Positions 11,100 through 23,339 of a DNA stretch of 64,000 nucleotides are shown here, one piece after another. A program made the translations under genes and the position numbers. The DNA is taken from positions 1,163,981 to 1,227,980 of the forward strand of contig CAJSYZ010000006.1 of assembly GCA_910574455.1 (NCBI GenBank). The letters are read 5' to 3'. How positions within the stretch are numbered: position 1 is the stretch's first letter; each line of letters starts with the position of its first letter. This stretch comes from Trichaptum fuscoviolaceum (lineage: Eukaryota; Basidiomycota; Agaricomycetes; Hymenochaetales; Trichaptaceae). The notes beneath the pieces are model-generated. The model saw only the letters and a list, made by a program, of their open reading frames with translations. It was not told the origin of the DNA and made no database searches.

Positions 11100-12800
11100 T
11101 TCGTGCCTCCATTATCTAGACATCACTTCGACTATTATATTATTTCATTGATCTTTTCTTGCCTGACTGCTGTAAGCGAGCTTGAAGGTGGATGATATGG
11201 TGCGTGTCAAGGTATAATCCTGAAAATGTGTGTGACTTACGATCTGTCTTGAACACGGTATATAGTCTCTAGGCTCGACAAGTGTGAACATTGAACCAGA
11301 AGATAATATATCCTTGTCTGAATAACCTGGATTCAATCAATTCTGGAAGGCTATATCTCACTGTACTTCAGACACTCAATGTCCCGACGTCACGCCGAAG
11401 TCTAACTCTAATGCGAGTATCATTTTCTTCTGTTGGTCTCTGTCCTTGGATTCTGGCTTACTCCTAAAAACTGATCGACCTGTTTATGATCTATTCTGCA
11501 TGACGCACGCGTACACTAAGGCTCTTGTGGAGGTTCTACTTATGCGTCATCGAGTATCCTTTTCGATCCACACTGAGGACTTCTGAGAAGGAATTTTGAC
11601 GTCAATACATAGGTGTTTCCTAACCTTCGTGTGTTCTGGAACTGCGAACACTGCCATTCATAACCCGGACATCCTCACGTCTTTCCTAAATCAGCTACTG
11701 CTCACCATTGCTCGTCAAATTTGGATTGAAGGACTCGACACCGACTTTTGGGTCGAAGGTGGTTTACGGATATCCTCGTATCAGTCGCTTGTGCATAATT
11801 TCTATCCAACGATATGCAATGACATTTCTATTAGGAGGACTCGCGAGTATTGTCATTATAGTTAATGAAGGTAAAGCAATGACATGTCCAAGATCATGAA
11901 CTGCTAATGCCAGCGAAGCTAATCTTTCTGCTAGTAGACCTTCCAATACCAACCTGTGATACCCCAAAAAAGACCTGGCTGACTATGGAAGTCTTCGAGC
12001 TCTACTGTAAGCTCCATAGTGGATGTTTTGCAAGGAGAATCTACATCATGTCCCCGACACGAAGCGTAGCTGAGGGAGGGATGTGTCGTCGTGAACTTTA
12101 ATCCAGTTTTACAGAAAGTAAGCCGATTCTCACGCTCCCAGCCAATCGCACATTTTTTCTTATCTCCTTCGTTCCTGGTAAACTGTCTTTTTAATTTCAT
12201 GTGTAGCCTAAATCTTCCTTTCCTAGTTTATTCTCTGTGTAACCTGTTCGCTCTTGGTTATTGTGGTTTTTATCTTAATATTTTCTCGTACCTTTTCCCT
12301 GCTTCTGTGGTCTACTTTCAGTTTATTTATTATTTTACCTTATCCTCCTGCTCAATTTCTTCAACCGACACACCTCACTCACTCACGACAACAGCAGCAA
12401 TGATCATGATTTCCCTCTGCTCGTTTCCAAGGATGTTTGTACTTCGATAGTCTTGCTTACCTCAAACACGAAGCGCGCTTGAGAAGTGCCAACTGGGCTG
12501 CCATCAAACAGGCCGACACCAACAGGACATTCTTTCGTTCAGCAAGCAAGGATCGGGTACGCTGTGTCACCTGGTGAGCCGGAATTATCTCTACATCATC
12601 TAAACTGAAGATGAATTCAAGAGCAATTGAAATCATCCAAAGGACAACCCCATATGTCAGACTGATGACAAGAACACACCCGTCTTCTTTGTCGCCGACA
12701 CCTATAAAGTCTTGTGCCGTGTTCCGCCTCCTCTGAAACTGTGGCCCCGCCTGGCTTCTCGCACAACGCCGGTCTCTATTCCGAATGTGCACGACTTCTG
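11100..12800. other. Gene-poor stretch with decayed coding fragments
   Basis: No gene can be supported. Short hydrophobic reading frames occur on the minus strand near 12480-12700 (VLVISLTYGVVLWMISIALE) and on the plus strand near 11800-11870, which might be relics of a membrane protein. They lack starts, splice context and a recognisable family. From 12120 to 12370 the plus strand is strongly T-rich. The end of this stretch leads into the fatty acid synthase relic. Confidence 0.35.
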
Positions 12801-12889
12801 GAAGCCTACAGACGACAGTGCTGGCTCAGACGTTTCGAGTGTCAGCAACTTATCAGTATAACGCCTCCCTACATACTTACCTGATGCTG

Positions 12890-13140
12890 GAACACCTGGC
12901 GAACGAACCTGATACTGTCCGCGCTGCACACTTCGTGTATGAGCATGTCTTTGCCGGCGAGGATACGCCCAAAGCGATGTTCCATCGGGTGGAAGAGCTC
13001 ATGCGCATGGCGTCCACCGTCTATATGACCGTGCCCGCTCGACGCTCAGAAAAACCACAATGTTATCATTCGGGGAGATGTGGAAGACCGTGCGTGCCCA
13101 TGATGAGTCTGACCGTCACTGAGTCTGACCAGAACTTCCA
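12890..13140 (+). pseudogene. Coding relic next to the fatty acid synthase fragments
   Basis: The frame reads LMLEHLANEPDTVRAAHFVY and EHVFAGEDTPKAMFHRVEEL before losing coherence. It is GC-rich and protein-like, and lies directly upstream of a recognisable FAS beta piece. I could not place it in a family with confidence. It may be another part of the same relic. Confidence 0.35.
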
Positions 13141-13439
13141 ACTGCTTCACAGAGATCGGCACTTTTGAGCCATGTTGAGACCACCTCGCACTCGTTCGCG
13201 TCTCACAGATCATGTGCGGGAACCTATGGCACCCCAGTGCGAAAGCTCGCCTCGTTCGCTGGGATCCTCTTCGCGCACGAGATCCTGAACTTGAGCAACC
13301 TCCGTAGTTGTGTCGACCAGCTGCGGACAAAGCCATCTTGCGTCGCGCTGCAACCTCTACGCGATTTGCGTTGATACACAGGAGACAAGACGTGCAAGTC
13401 GAATAATCGGGAGTTCATGGGTGAACTTGGGGACGAGCA

Positions 13440-13880
13440 AGCAAATATGTGTAGGACTCCCTATGGGCTGCGGAAGATATCGACGCTGTGTTTGACCAAG
13501 ACCCGCAGCGTGTCTGCATCCTACAGGGTCCTGTTGCTGTGAAACATGCGAAGCTCAAGGATGAGCCTATTGCTGACTTGCTTGGAAACATCACCGCAGA
13601 CCTCTCGAAGAAGCTTCTGCAGCGTCTGTACAATGGTGATGAGTCGCGTGTCCCACAAGTTGACTACCTCGGCGCAGTTCCCTTCAGTGAAGTCTAGCCT
13701 TCCCTGCTGCGTCAGCGCACAGGTGTCGGGTGAAACGACGACGTTCACCATTGCTTCTGGTGTGCCGGATGCAGACGAGTGGCTCGAGTCTCTTTCGGGA
13801 ACGCGTCTCTCCTGGCTCCGCGCGCTCCTCACTTCTCCGTTCATCCGTAGACTTGTCTGTTCGACGCGACTGGCTTAGAC
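13440..13880 (+). pseudogene. Fatty acid synthase beta subunit fragment (region after enoyl reductase)
   Basis: The translation contains DSLWAAEDIDAVFDQ and DPQRVCILQGPVAVKHA, then KDEPIADLLGNITADL and VPQVDYLGAVPF. After a +1 frame change near 13690 it reads GETTTFTIASGVPDADEWLE and LSWLRALLTSP. These are conserved blocks from the middle of fungal FAS beta subunits (between enoyl reductase and dehydratase domains). The piece has no start codon, shifts frame and ends abruptly after about 145 codons, so it cannot encode an enzyme. Fungal FAS1 is normally about 2000 residues or more. Confidence 0.8.
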
Positions 13881-14239
13881 TTCCTACTTTACTTCACTTA
13901 TAGACGATATTACAGAGGGAGTCCTGGTTGTCGCAGTTTGGCATTAATGGCTACTCCGAATGGTCGCGCCGTGTGCGCTGACAATGATGTCGAGACGCGT
14001 CCGCTCCTCATACAACTTAACAAGACCAGGGTATGTATCCGATTCTCCGGCTATCCCTGTATGGTGGGACCAAGGTTGATAGTGGATGTTTGCAGATCTC
14101 TGTTCCTGTGAAAGCGATCGGCAGTGAATGGATCGCAGCGGAGGTACTGCGCGACGAGTTTTTGCATGCCCAGGACGTTGAAGATGCGGTAGAGACTACC
14201 TCCGAGCTCGAAAATGAAACAGAGGCATATCGCGGCCTT

Positions 14240-14695
14240 GACAGATAATGTCTTGTAGCCTCACGCAACCGCTACTTCCATGCCTTCTATACCTATGGCC
14301 TGGACGTTATTTCATGGCTCTCCGGGGCTCTTCCCCGCCCTTCAACACAGTATTTCGCGTCTGTTCCCGTATCCTTCCCTGTCATCGGGCTCACTCAACT
14401 CACTCAGTACCTTATTGCATGCCGAGTAACAGACATCACTCTAGGCGAGATGCGCAGGCTTGTCCATGGTGCTACTGGACACTCCCAGGGCATTGTGTCC
14501 GCAGTTGCCATTGCCGCTTCGCACAATTTCGAATCTTTTGAGAGAAATGCCGCGAAGGCGCTCAAGTGGCTCTACTTCTGTGGAGGCCGTGGACAGGAGG
14601 CTTTCCCCGTCCTTTCTCTCGAGCCCAGCATTCCAGACTGCCAGAGTTTCTTTCCAGGGCACCGAGAACTTGATTTCAGTGAGCGGGAATAGTAC
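14240..14695 (+). pseudogene. Fatty acid synthase beta subunit fragment (N-terminal acetyltransferase domain)
   Basis: The reading frame gives RYFHAFYTYGLDVISWLSGA, FPVIGLTQLTQYLIACRVTD and then GATGHSQGIVSAVAIAA. The GHSQG nucleophile elbow is that of the starter acetyltransferase domain at the N terminus of FAS beta. It continues NAAKALKWLYFCGGRGQEAF PVLSLEPSI before losing similarity. Several frames are needed to follow it, and there is no start codon. In a working FAS beta this domain comes before the piece found at 13440-13880, so the order here is reversed. Confidence 0.85.
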
Positions 14696-15195
14696 TACTT
14701 GTTATCTCTGTCAGATCTGACGATGGGAAATCTTCCAGGAGATCTGCCGGACTGTATCAGGTTATTTCATTGTTCAGACAAGCAAGCGAAAGAATAGTTT
14801 GAGAGTTTTGGGGAAGCCTCATAACTTTTCCCCCTATTTTTCTGTCTCTTCTGCTAAGTAGTAAAGGAATTGAATGATATCTTATGACAGTATTACCTGC
14901 CTCTGTATTGGGTTCAGCATCAAAATTAATGCATGTTCGTGTCGGGGACCGCTGGCTCTGACGGCGCTATATAATACATATACTATTTATCGACTAGAAA
15001 TTATCTGGAAACACGATCATAGAGATGATGGTAAACAGTAAATTCCCACGCGTGTATAATCCCATAATTTAATGATTTTTGCCAGTGAGTTCGTTGTCCC
15101 CGACGACGACGACGCACTTTATTTCTCTGACAATACCCAGCGACCCCAGGGGTTGTCTTCCGGCTGCCTAACTCTATCCTTTCATTTCATAAACA
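14696..15195. other. Intergenic region upstream of the zinc transporter gene
   Basis: I see no gene. The sequence is AT-rich around 14860-15080, becoming CT-rich near 15110-15190 just before the start codon. Confidence 0.4.
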
Positions 15196-17457
15196 ATGCA
15201 CCGACGCAAATCGTCGAAAGACAAGACTATCGAAGATAGCAGCACGAGTGTGCCTCAGCGCTCAGAACCAATACCTTTCCCTGCATCGCCTAGAAATAAT
15301 GGTAGTAATGTAGACTCTCCAGAAAGCTCGCCTCAGATGAGCTCTGTAGAATCGTACTCACCTCCTGCATCACGTCGTCCACCGCCGTCTGCGGGCCCGT
15401 TCAGGACGAGCTTTGGTGCACTGGCTCAAAGTTCAAGTGCGAATGGATTTGGCCCTCCTTCACCTCTTCGTACATCGTTCCCTCGAAGTCATGCGAGGAC
15501 ACTGTCTTCCTCAGGAGCGCCGACGTTCAGGACACCAATCATGTCTCCTTCATTGCATGGTTCCTTTCCCACCAGGTCTAATTCTTTAACTTTACAAGAG
15601 GAGGCATCATCCTCTGCTGGCAATGGACCACCTTCACCGCAAGCAACCCGGAGGCACGACCACAGGAGAATACACTCGCGTAACTTGTCCTTGTTCTTCC
15701 CAAGACCAGGGTCGTTGCCTGCGTCGTCGATCGCTGAGGACGGAGCGCAAGAGATTGAGTACAACGAAGCGCCTGTCAGCACTATACCATCAGGAAACTC
15801 GGGTCCTGCTATCCGCCTACACAATCCTCCTGGTCCAAAGAAGTTGGGAGAAGGGTTCACGTTTGGTGGACGGACTATTTCAACATCATCGACTGGGTCT
15901 AGTTCAGACGGAGCAAGTGTAAACAGAAGAGGGCATCATCACAAGCACTCGTTATCGCACAATTTCTTCTCCTTCCTCGAGCCTGGTTTTCAACTACAAT
16001 CACCTCCCTCACATCCGCCCGGCTCGCCATGGAACCCTATCTCTCCTATTCCGTCAACTGCCGCACCATCTTCGGCAAGTTTTATACAGAATGGTAGCAC
16101 TATTCCTCTCGCGAACGGCCCACCGTCTATACCGAAGGACATACTCGCGCTGTGTGTCGTCCAGTTTGTGCTCGGTGCGTCCTTGTGGGTGTCTGGTCAG
16201 CAGAATGGCTCGTTAGCATGCACAGGGCTGGGTTATTGGGTTGTGTTCGATGCGTTCGGTGTTGCACTGGAGCAAGTAATACCTGCGTATCTAGCAACAG
16301 ACTCGATGAAGGCAGAGATTCGTCGGCCTTATGGGTATGTGGTCTTCTCATAGCAGTCTAGCTCGAGACTTATTCCCGGTTTTCCTAGCAATGCACGACT
16401 GGAAACGGTTTTGTTCTTTGCTCAAACTGTCTACTTGATTTTCTCCGCAGTTTATATATGTAAAGAGACTGTCGAACATCTACTTCTATCTGTAGGCGAG
16501 GGTCATCATCACCATCATGGAGATGAGGAACTGGATATCTTCGGGTGAGATTTAGATGATACTACTTTGCATTTGGGACTTAGTCCTTTTTTTCAAATTC
16601 AGCATGCATTTCCCTCTTTTCTTGATTGTCATCACAATCGTTTCACTCATTAGTACAAGTCTTTTCTATGGCAATCATCGCAAGCTTATCCGAAGTGAGT
16701 TATTTCATGAAATTCTGCCTGAGCTACCGCTAAGTAAGTCTACTATAGCAAGCGCTCATAAACTTCCGTTACTTTCATCCGCGAGACGGCGGTTCTCATA
16801 CACCACTCCATCTTCACCGGTCGCTGCAATCATCTCCAATCCGTTTACTCTCGCCCCTCTAGCTTTTTCGTTATCTTTATTGACATGTTCATTGTTTGTT
16901 CCGTCGTGAGTCTAATCCACTATAATTATTCCTTTACTTACACCTTCGACAGGTCTCAACATAGACCCGTTGATCTACTTCTTGCCGCCATCGAGACCAT
17001 AATAACATTTAGCATTGCATACCCTGCGGCTGTTGTACAAGGAGCCGTTCTGCTTCAGACCTCCCCGACGCGAGGCATGCCAGGAGGGCGCATGGAAGCT
17101 TTCCTCCGTACAATGCGTGAAGTATGCAAATACAGCTGTATCAAATTGTCTAAGCTAACATCACATTAACAGATCGAACGCCATCCACTCGTCGTTCATC
17201 TTCCAGCTCCCCATATATGGCAACTTTCACCGACATCGGTAACACCTGTATCTGCCGCGAATGGGTTGGTTGCGCGAGACGCTCTCGTTGTGTGCCTTGA
17301 ATTGCACGTTCGACGTGACACCGATGACAACGAACTTGTTGAACTAACACGCTGGGCACACGACCGATGTAAGTTGGCACTAGGTCTGGGACTCGTGGCG
17401 AGGAATAAGGAAAGAGATGACGAAGCGGAGGTAACCGTTGGGATTGTTAGGGGCTAA
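15196..17457 (+). CDS. Cation diffusion facilitator family zinc transporter, Zrg17/Msc2-like
   Basis: Five exons join in phase: 15196-16334, 16389-16544, 16603-16905, 16953-17121 and 17173-17457. The N-terminal ~300 residues are Ser/Pro-rich and probably cytosolic, with a conserved HKHSLSHNFFSFLEP block. The membrane part follows: DILALCVVQFVLGASLWVSG, YWVVFDAFGVALEQVIPAYL, LETVLFFAQTVYLIFSAVYI and FPLFLIVITIVSLISTSLFY. Exon 2 ends in a His-rich loop, GEGHHHHHGDEELDIFG, which could bind zinc. The C-terminal domain (ERHPLVVHLPAPHIWQLSPT to the end) resembles the cytosolic CDF domain. In yeast and fission yeast Zrg17 pairs with Msc2/Cis4 to load zinc into the early secretory pathway. The long Ser-rich N terminus fits Zrg17 better than Msc2, but I cannot separate them with certainty. 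Confidence 0.75.
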
Positions 17458-17933
17458 TTGATGACTGTAATTCTAGGTCGTTCCTTATGTTTCTTGATAC
17501 ACATGGATTATATGGATTAAATATCAGAAGAATGATCTCGTTAATGCGACATCAGTGCGAACGAAGTTTGAGAGAGGGATTGCTCTACCGTTGCATACAT
17601 CAAGCTTACATGGTAATATTCATTTTCTTTCCCGGACTTCAGATTAAGCCACAGTAGAGATTCGTCTAGCATTGCTATCACAATCAGCTGTTTCGCTCTC
17701 TCTACAGTCGTGTATCTCTTTAAATCTCCTCTGGGCTTTTGTTTAGTGTGCTCTGAGTGTTTCATTTGGCGAGGATTTGAACTTTGAAGAGCCAAACCCG
17801 AGATATCCATATAAAGTAGTTCTATGACACTGCAGTGCCATCCGTCCGTGGCTTACCACCGACTTCCATCACTCTCGCAGCTCTTCGCTTGAAACAAAGA
17901 TATCAAAGAAAGCGTGCGGGCTGCTTCAATTAC
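17458..17933. other. Intergenic region between the zinc transporter and ATG1
   Basis: No separate gene is supported. The frame of ATG1 stays open upstream of its first ATG to about 17835, but without another ATG, so it could be 5' UTR or hold an extra 5' exon. Confidence 0.4.
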
Positions 17934-20900
17934 ATGCCAGCATCAGTCGCGTCGCCTCCTGTGAAAACAAGGACACGAAGTGCAGGTACTGCTAACACGT
18001 ACACCGAGGGCTCGTCTGGACGCTCAGATGACGACGAGCTCAGACCTTATGTTATCTCAGGCGAGCTAGGGAAGGGTAGCTTTGCGACGGTGTACAAAGG
18101 TTATCATGAGGCGAGATGCTTGACTTTGGCTTGCTGTAGAAACTGACTCGTAGTGGATAGGACACGAAGGAACAGGTCGCTATCAAGACGGTCAGCAGGA
18201 GTATCCTGACGTCGAAGCTTTTCGACAATCTCCAGAGCGAAATCGACATTTTGAAGTCACTGTCGCACCGACATATCACGAAACTCATAGACATAGTAGT
18301 AAGTGAGTCGTTTTGTTATAAAGTACAATATCTTAACTATAGGCCTAGCGTGCGGAGAAGAACATCTATCTCATAATGGAGTACTGCTCTGGAGGCGACC
18401 TTACGAACTACATCAAGAAGCGAGGAAGGGTAGAGTCGTTAGAGTATGTGCCGTCGCCTGGAGCTGCACCCACCTACTATCCGCACCCGAAGCAAGGCGG
18501 ACTGGACGAGATAGTGGTGCGGAGTTTCCTGAGGCAGCTAGGTGAGTAGCTTCCAGAAGTACACTGAACTACAACTTGACCTCGCCTATAGCTCGGGCTT
18601 TGAAGTTCCTTCGTTCTCGGAATCTCATACATCGTGACATTAAGCCTCAGAACTTGCTGCTCAAGCCGCCGTCGGCCGAAGAGCTGCGCAGAGGCCATCC
18701 AGTAGGCGTTCCTATCCTAAAGGTTGCTGACTTCGGGTTTGCACGATCGTTACCAAACGCAATGATGGCCGAAACGCTTTGCGGGTCGCCTTTGTACATG
18801 GCGCCTGAGATTCTGCGGTACGAAAAGTACGATGCAAAGGCGGATCTATGGAGTGTCGGGGCAGTCGTTTTTGAAACTGCCGTGGGACGACCACCCTTCC
18901 GAGCTCAAAATCATATTGAGCTGCTCAAGAGGATTGAACACTCGAAAGGTGTGAAGTTTCCGGAGGATGATCCTGAGTATATGGACAAGTATCCGGACGC
19001 TAGGCCAGTCCCGGGTGATATCAAGGACCTTATACGGTCTTTACTTAAGCGTTTCCCCGCCGAACGTGCTGGCTTCGACGAGTTCTTCAAGAGCCCAGCC
19101 CTTGCAAACTCCAAATTTCCTCGGGCAAGTTCTAGCCGGACGGAAAGCAAGGAGGGCTCGAGTAAAACTGATGCGGTTGTTGTCGGTACACTGGCAAGGC
19201 GCCAACGACCGTCGACTGTCCTTGAATCACCGTTCCCGCAGAGCAGTCGGCCTGCCCCTGCCCCCCCTGTCATAGCAAGAGAACCTTCGGAGGCTACGCG
19301 CATCTCTCCTCCGGGGCCCTCCTTTCGTAGAAGAAGTGGCTATTTTGACCAGCCCGTGCCTGATGCCTTTGCCGATGCGCCTCGTGGTGGCAGGTTCGTT
19401 ACGCTGATCAGAGTTAGTAGCTTCTCCTAACGTTGTTATCCAGCCCTTCTTTTCCAGCTGATATGGATCCCGACCATCCAGAACCAATGAGGAGAATATC
19501 ATCGGGAGCGAGGGGGAAAGGGCGTCCCCTCTCAACAGAAGCCTCTATAATTCCCGGAGAAACTGAAGAGGATGGTATGTTGCGGCGTGAATACGTTCTA
19601 GTGGGCGACACGCGTGCCATCGAATTCAATAAGACTGTTGATGGTAAGATTACAATGGACTTTGAAAAAAGAAAAGGTGAACTAATGTTTGTTATCAGAA
19701 ATCACAGCAGGGCGGAGAAGGCCTACGCCAGGCCGTAAGCCGTCATCGCCCACGGTGGAGAAACGGCAAAGCGAATTCTACTCCCCAGACGACATTCTTA
19801 ACAAAGGGCCTTCGCCTACAGCTGTAACCGCGTTTCCTCCCCCGCCAAATCCGTACGCCCCGCCCATATCCGTTTCGCCGTCTCGTAGGAGTGCTCTCAC
19901 TCGCGCCATCAACATTGCTTCAAAGAAACTTTTCGGAACAACAGCACGAACCTCATCAGGGTACTTTTTTGGGCGTGATTCATCAAGGTCGCCAAGACGC
20001 CAACCCTTACTTCTTGGAAAGACTGTCGAGGAAGATCCTGGGATTATAAGGGATCCTCTCGAAGAGGTTCTTTTGACTGAATTGGAAGATCTAGCTCAAA
20101 AGACGCATGTACTGACAAAATGGGCTGATGAGATGTATGATTATGTTAAAGCCATTCCGCAGAGTAGGTTTCTCCATCGCTTCACCCATATATCTAATCT
20201 CAGCGATATTTATAGAGCCTCTCCCTCCGACTTCGAAGTTTAAGAAACGTGAGGATGAAACGGATCGACAGGCAGACCGGAGGCGAAACGCGGACATCGA
20301 TGCTGAATACAATGCCGTCACTTGTGTCGCGGTGTACCTTTTGTTGATGACTTTCTCACAGAAGGGCATTGAGCGACTGCAAGTGCACCAAGAGGGCATG
20401 AAGATGCGCGACCCTGAAGGGCGACTTGAAGTGAGCGAAGGCTTTGATGACGGTATGAATCTCATGGATGTCTGCAGTCTTCAGTGACTTAGTGATTATT
20501 AGCATTAACCTGGTTTTCGAAGCACTTTGAGACGTGCAGTGACCGCGTGGCTCTGGTTAAGACTTGGTTACCCGAGACTTCCATGGAAGGTCCATCGTGG
20601 CTAGGTCAGCTCGTATATGATCGTGCTCTTCAGCTCGTGAGCTTTTCATCCCTATATCCTCATTATCTACATTATTACTTATCATGCCTCCAGTCACGGA
20701 AGGCTGCTTCTATGGAGCTTGTCGACCAAGGCTCGTTACCAATTGAGTGCGAGCAGCTGTATGAAGAATCCCTTTGGTGCCTGTATGCACTTCAGGACGA
20801 CATCATGCAGGTCGGAAACCCATACCGTGACGAAGACAAGGTCACTATATCAAATTGTGAGCCACTTTTCATGTCGTATTACTTGTATGCGTAGTTCTTA

Positions 20901-21076
20901 TGGATCTGATTACAGGGATCGAGAAGACGAAGAAGCGACTTGAAAGCTGCCGTAAGAAACGGCTGGCACGAGAGCATACCGATGGTGGAGTCGCTCGGAC
21001 GGAGGCCACCAACAATGAAGAAGTCCGTTATCGTTCGCCGCCATGGGAGACCAATAATGGTTCACCACGCTCATGA
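17934..21076 (+). CDS. ATG1: Serine/threonine protein kinase ATG1, autophagy initiator
   Basis: Ten exons join in phase: 17934-18110, 18161-18298, 18349-18541, 18592-19393, 19444-19643, 19699-20163, 20216-20452, 20503-20636, 20694-20856 and 20916-21076. The kinase domain is complete: glycine loop [18 protein letters not shown] lysine, HRDIKPQN catalytic loop, DFGFA and the APE motif in [20 protein letters not shown]. The C-terminal part ([60 protein letters not shown]) matches the helical domain by which Atg1 binds Atg13. Atg1 starts autophagosome formation with Atg13 and Atg17. The first intron appears to use a GC donor (GAG|GCGAGA), because no GT choice keeps the conserved [16 protein letters not shown] reading. 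The first ATG in frame is used as the start. Confidence 0.93.
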
Positions 21077-22065
21077 TGTACGTGATGATGCGTTGATTCT
21101 TGATTATAACTTTCCATCTCAATTTGTACGTCAATCAATTGCATTCATTTTTCTGTCCAAGGATACACCGTTGTAGTTTTTCTGTCATCTGTTTCGCTGT
21201 AGGTCATATTTATTGTGTTTGATTAAGGTGGTCGTGTTTAGTGAACCATTTATCCTGTGAAAGCATTCCTGATACCATTATACATGTAACATCCTTTGTT
21301 CAGCTTTGTAGGTCGTGTTTTAGATGTAGTTTGTATGTCCCCAATCTTGTGCTATTAGGAGTGTTGCTCAACTGATGAAAAGAAAAGAAATACTTATTGA
21401 TCCCAAACTCACTTATAGAGCACCGCAATAAAACATTTCTTCGCAGTGAGCACAATGACAAAATCATTTTAATGCCATGAGATGCAAAGGCCTTTACACA
21501 AATTTATTGAACACACCGCGCAACATTACTGGCTCCATGCAAACTATTTGAAGTCGAGAAAAATACGGACCGTACTACCACTGGCAAGGTTTGCAATTTG
21601 AAGAGCAATGTCGGTAACATAAAGTTATAGATCGCCTCCATACTTATATGTACATATTTACTGAGGAAAGTATATATAATACTTACTACTAGCAACCTGG
21701 CCGCTATAGTTGTGTCACTTGCATATTGTTCTTATTGAACGACCAACTTGAAGTTAACCGCGACGAAAGAAAGAAGTCACGCACTCAAACTTGAACTTGT
21801 TGTGCGGGGTACAGCCACTATTTTGCTGTTTGACTCTTGCCTCCGTTCCAACTTGGCTACTTCTAATACTCGCAGTGTCTCGATTCTCTACAAAAACAAA
21901 AACAGGAGCTAATAAAAGTTACAGAACGTCCTCGTCCACAATATGGTTCAAGAACCCAAGAAACTGGTAATCGGTAAAGCGGAACCAATCAAAATTAGAG
22001 CCCAAGTCTCTTAAGACCGTAAGCGTCTCAGAACGGAGTCCGACAAGACTTCTCCTCCGCTCTGC
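21077..22065. other. Intergenic region, no gene seen
   Basis: About 1 kb of AT-rich sequence downstream of ATG1. I find no convincing coding exon, repeat or RNA gene. The last 200 bp ahead of 22066 probably hold the promoter of the next gene. Confidence 0.4.
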
Positions 22066-22998
22066 ATGCAAACCACCACCATCCAAGTCGTCGCCTCTAA
22101 CGTCGCCGGCGCCAGCTTCAGCTCTGAAGATTCACTCGAGCCGCCTGAGCCGCCCGACATATCAGTCAGGCACACGCACCCACGAACGTGCCCTGCAGTT
22201 TTATATTCGGATAATGCGGATTCGAAGTCTGCCGTGTTGCCAATGGGGGACGGACGTGGGCAGGGATTGCATCAGCCTGGGTAAGCGCTATGATATTTAG
22301 AAAATTCAAATGGACCAGGTCTGATTCGGTCCGAAGCAGTCCATATAATATAGCAGGTACTGAGGATTTTGGTCTCACGAGCTTTCCGCTCTCTCCGACG
22401 ACCTCGCTACATCCTTACACGCAGGCGTCGACCTCTGCGATCTCTCTGCAGCTTCATGCGAGCGAAAAGGACGCGATAGCTCTTCGCCCCATGTCTCTCG
22501 GTGTATCATCACTGGAGGACCAGAGGAAGCACCTACTCTTGGATAACGAAGACGAGCGAACGCCTGGCCGAAACTATGGTGGGATTGTGCACACTGCAGA
22601 CCTCGAGTCGAATACTGTGACGTCTACCCGTCAAGTTCGGACGAAGATAAGTGCGTGCTTTACTACCTACGTGTCAGCGGCATACGCATTCTAAGGGCCC
22701 GACCGTCTTACCTTTAGACGATAGTAACAAAAAACTCGATGACTCTAAAGCAAATGTCCGTCTAGACTATACGAGCAATGCACATAGTGCATCACGAAGC
22801 GAATACTCATCAAGTCCACTTTTCGGAGGAAGCATCGAGAGCCCTACGCCGTCGGAGCTGGAGGCAGGACTCATGCAAGAACGCTTTAGAATGGCGTTTA
22901 CCAAGGTGGAATTGTTTATGCATTTATTTGGCGTTGGGTTGGTGTCCCTCTTAATTGTCTTGTCTATGTGGCTCACAATTGCGAGGGTCAAATTGTAA
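22066..22998 (+). CDS. Unknown protein with a C-terminal membrane anchor
   Basis: Three exons fit: 22066-22280, 22337-22650 and 22718-22998, giving about 270 residues. I do not recognise a family. The first 230 residues are hydrophilic and rich in Ser, Thr, Pro and Asp, with no obvious domain. The last 30 residues (VELFMHLFGVGLVSLLIVLS, then MWLTIARVKL) form one hydrophobic helix ending close to the C terminus, the layout of a tail-anchored protein. There is no signal peptide at the N terminus. The gene lies between ATG1 and ISD11 on the same strand. The first acceptor (GTCCGAAG|C) is chosen because alternatives run into a stop. Confidence 0.6.
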
Positions 22999-23339
22999 CA
23001 TTATATGGACTTGGAGCATGGTTTGTTAGATTGGTGATGGCTGCAGAACGGGTACGATCGTTTACTTACTTTCTAATATCAATATGTACACATATGCAAT
23101 GGATAAAGTAGAAACTAATTTCTTAGCTGGAAGGGAGAGGAAAGGAAGTGTCAAAACATAGCGGTCAAGTTCATCGACTCGCATATTAATATGGGTTGCA
23201 AGAAACCTAACTTTTCCGTTTTTGGGACTTCTCACTCAGGCTGGCACTTACTTACTAACACCGTGATAAGTCATAAATCTCACTTTCTCTTCTGCCACCA
23301 TAGTACCTATACATCTTCACGAGCCTCAGCATTACAATA
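22999..23339. other. Intergenic region upstream of ISD11
   Basis: I see no gene or repeat. It should contain the 3' end of the tail-anchored gene's transcript and the ISD11 promoter. Confidence 0.35.

Noticed and set aside
12457..12792. Membrane protein gene on the minus strand
   Set aside because: Only two hydrophobic stretches are visible, without a start, splice sites or a recognisable domain.
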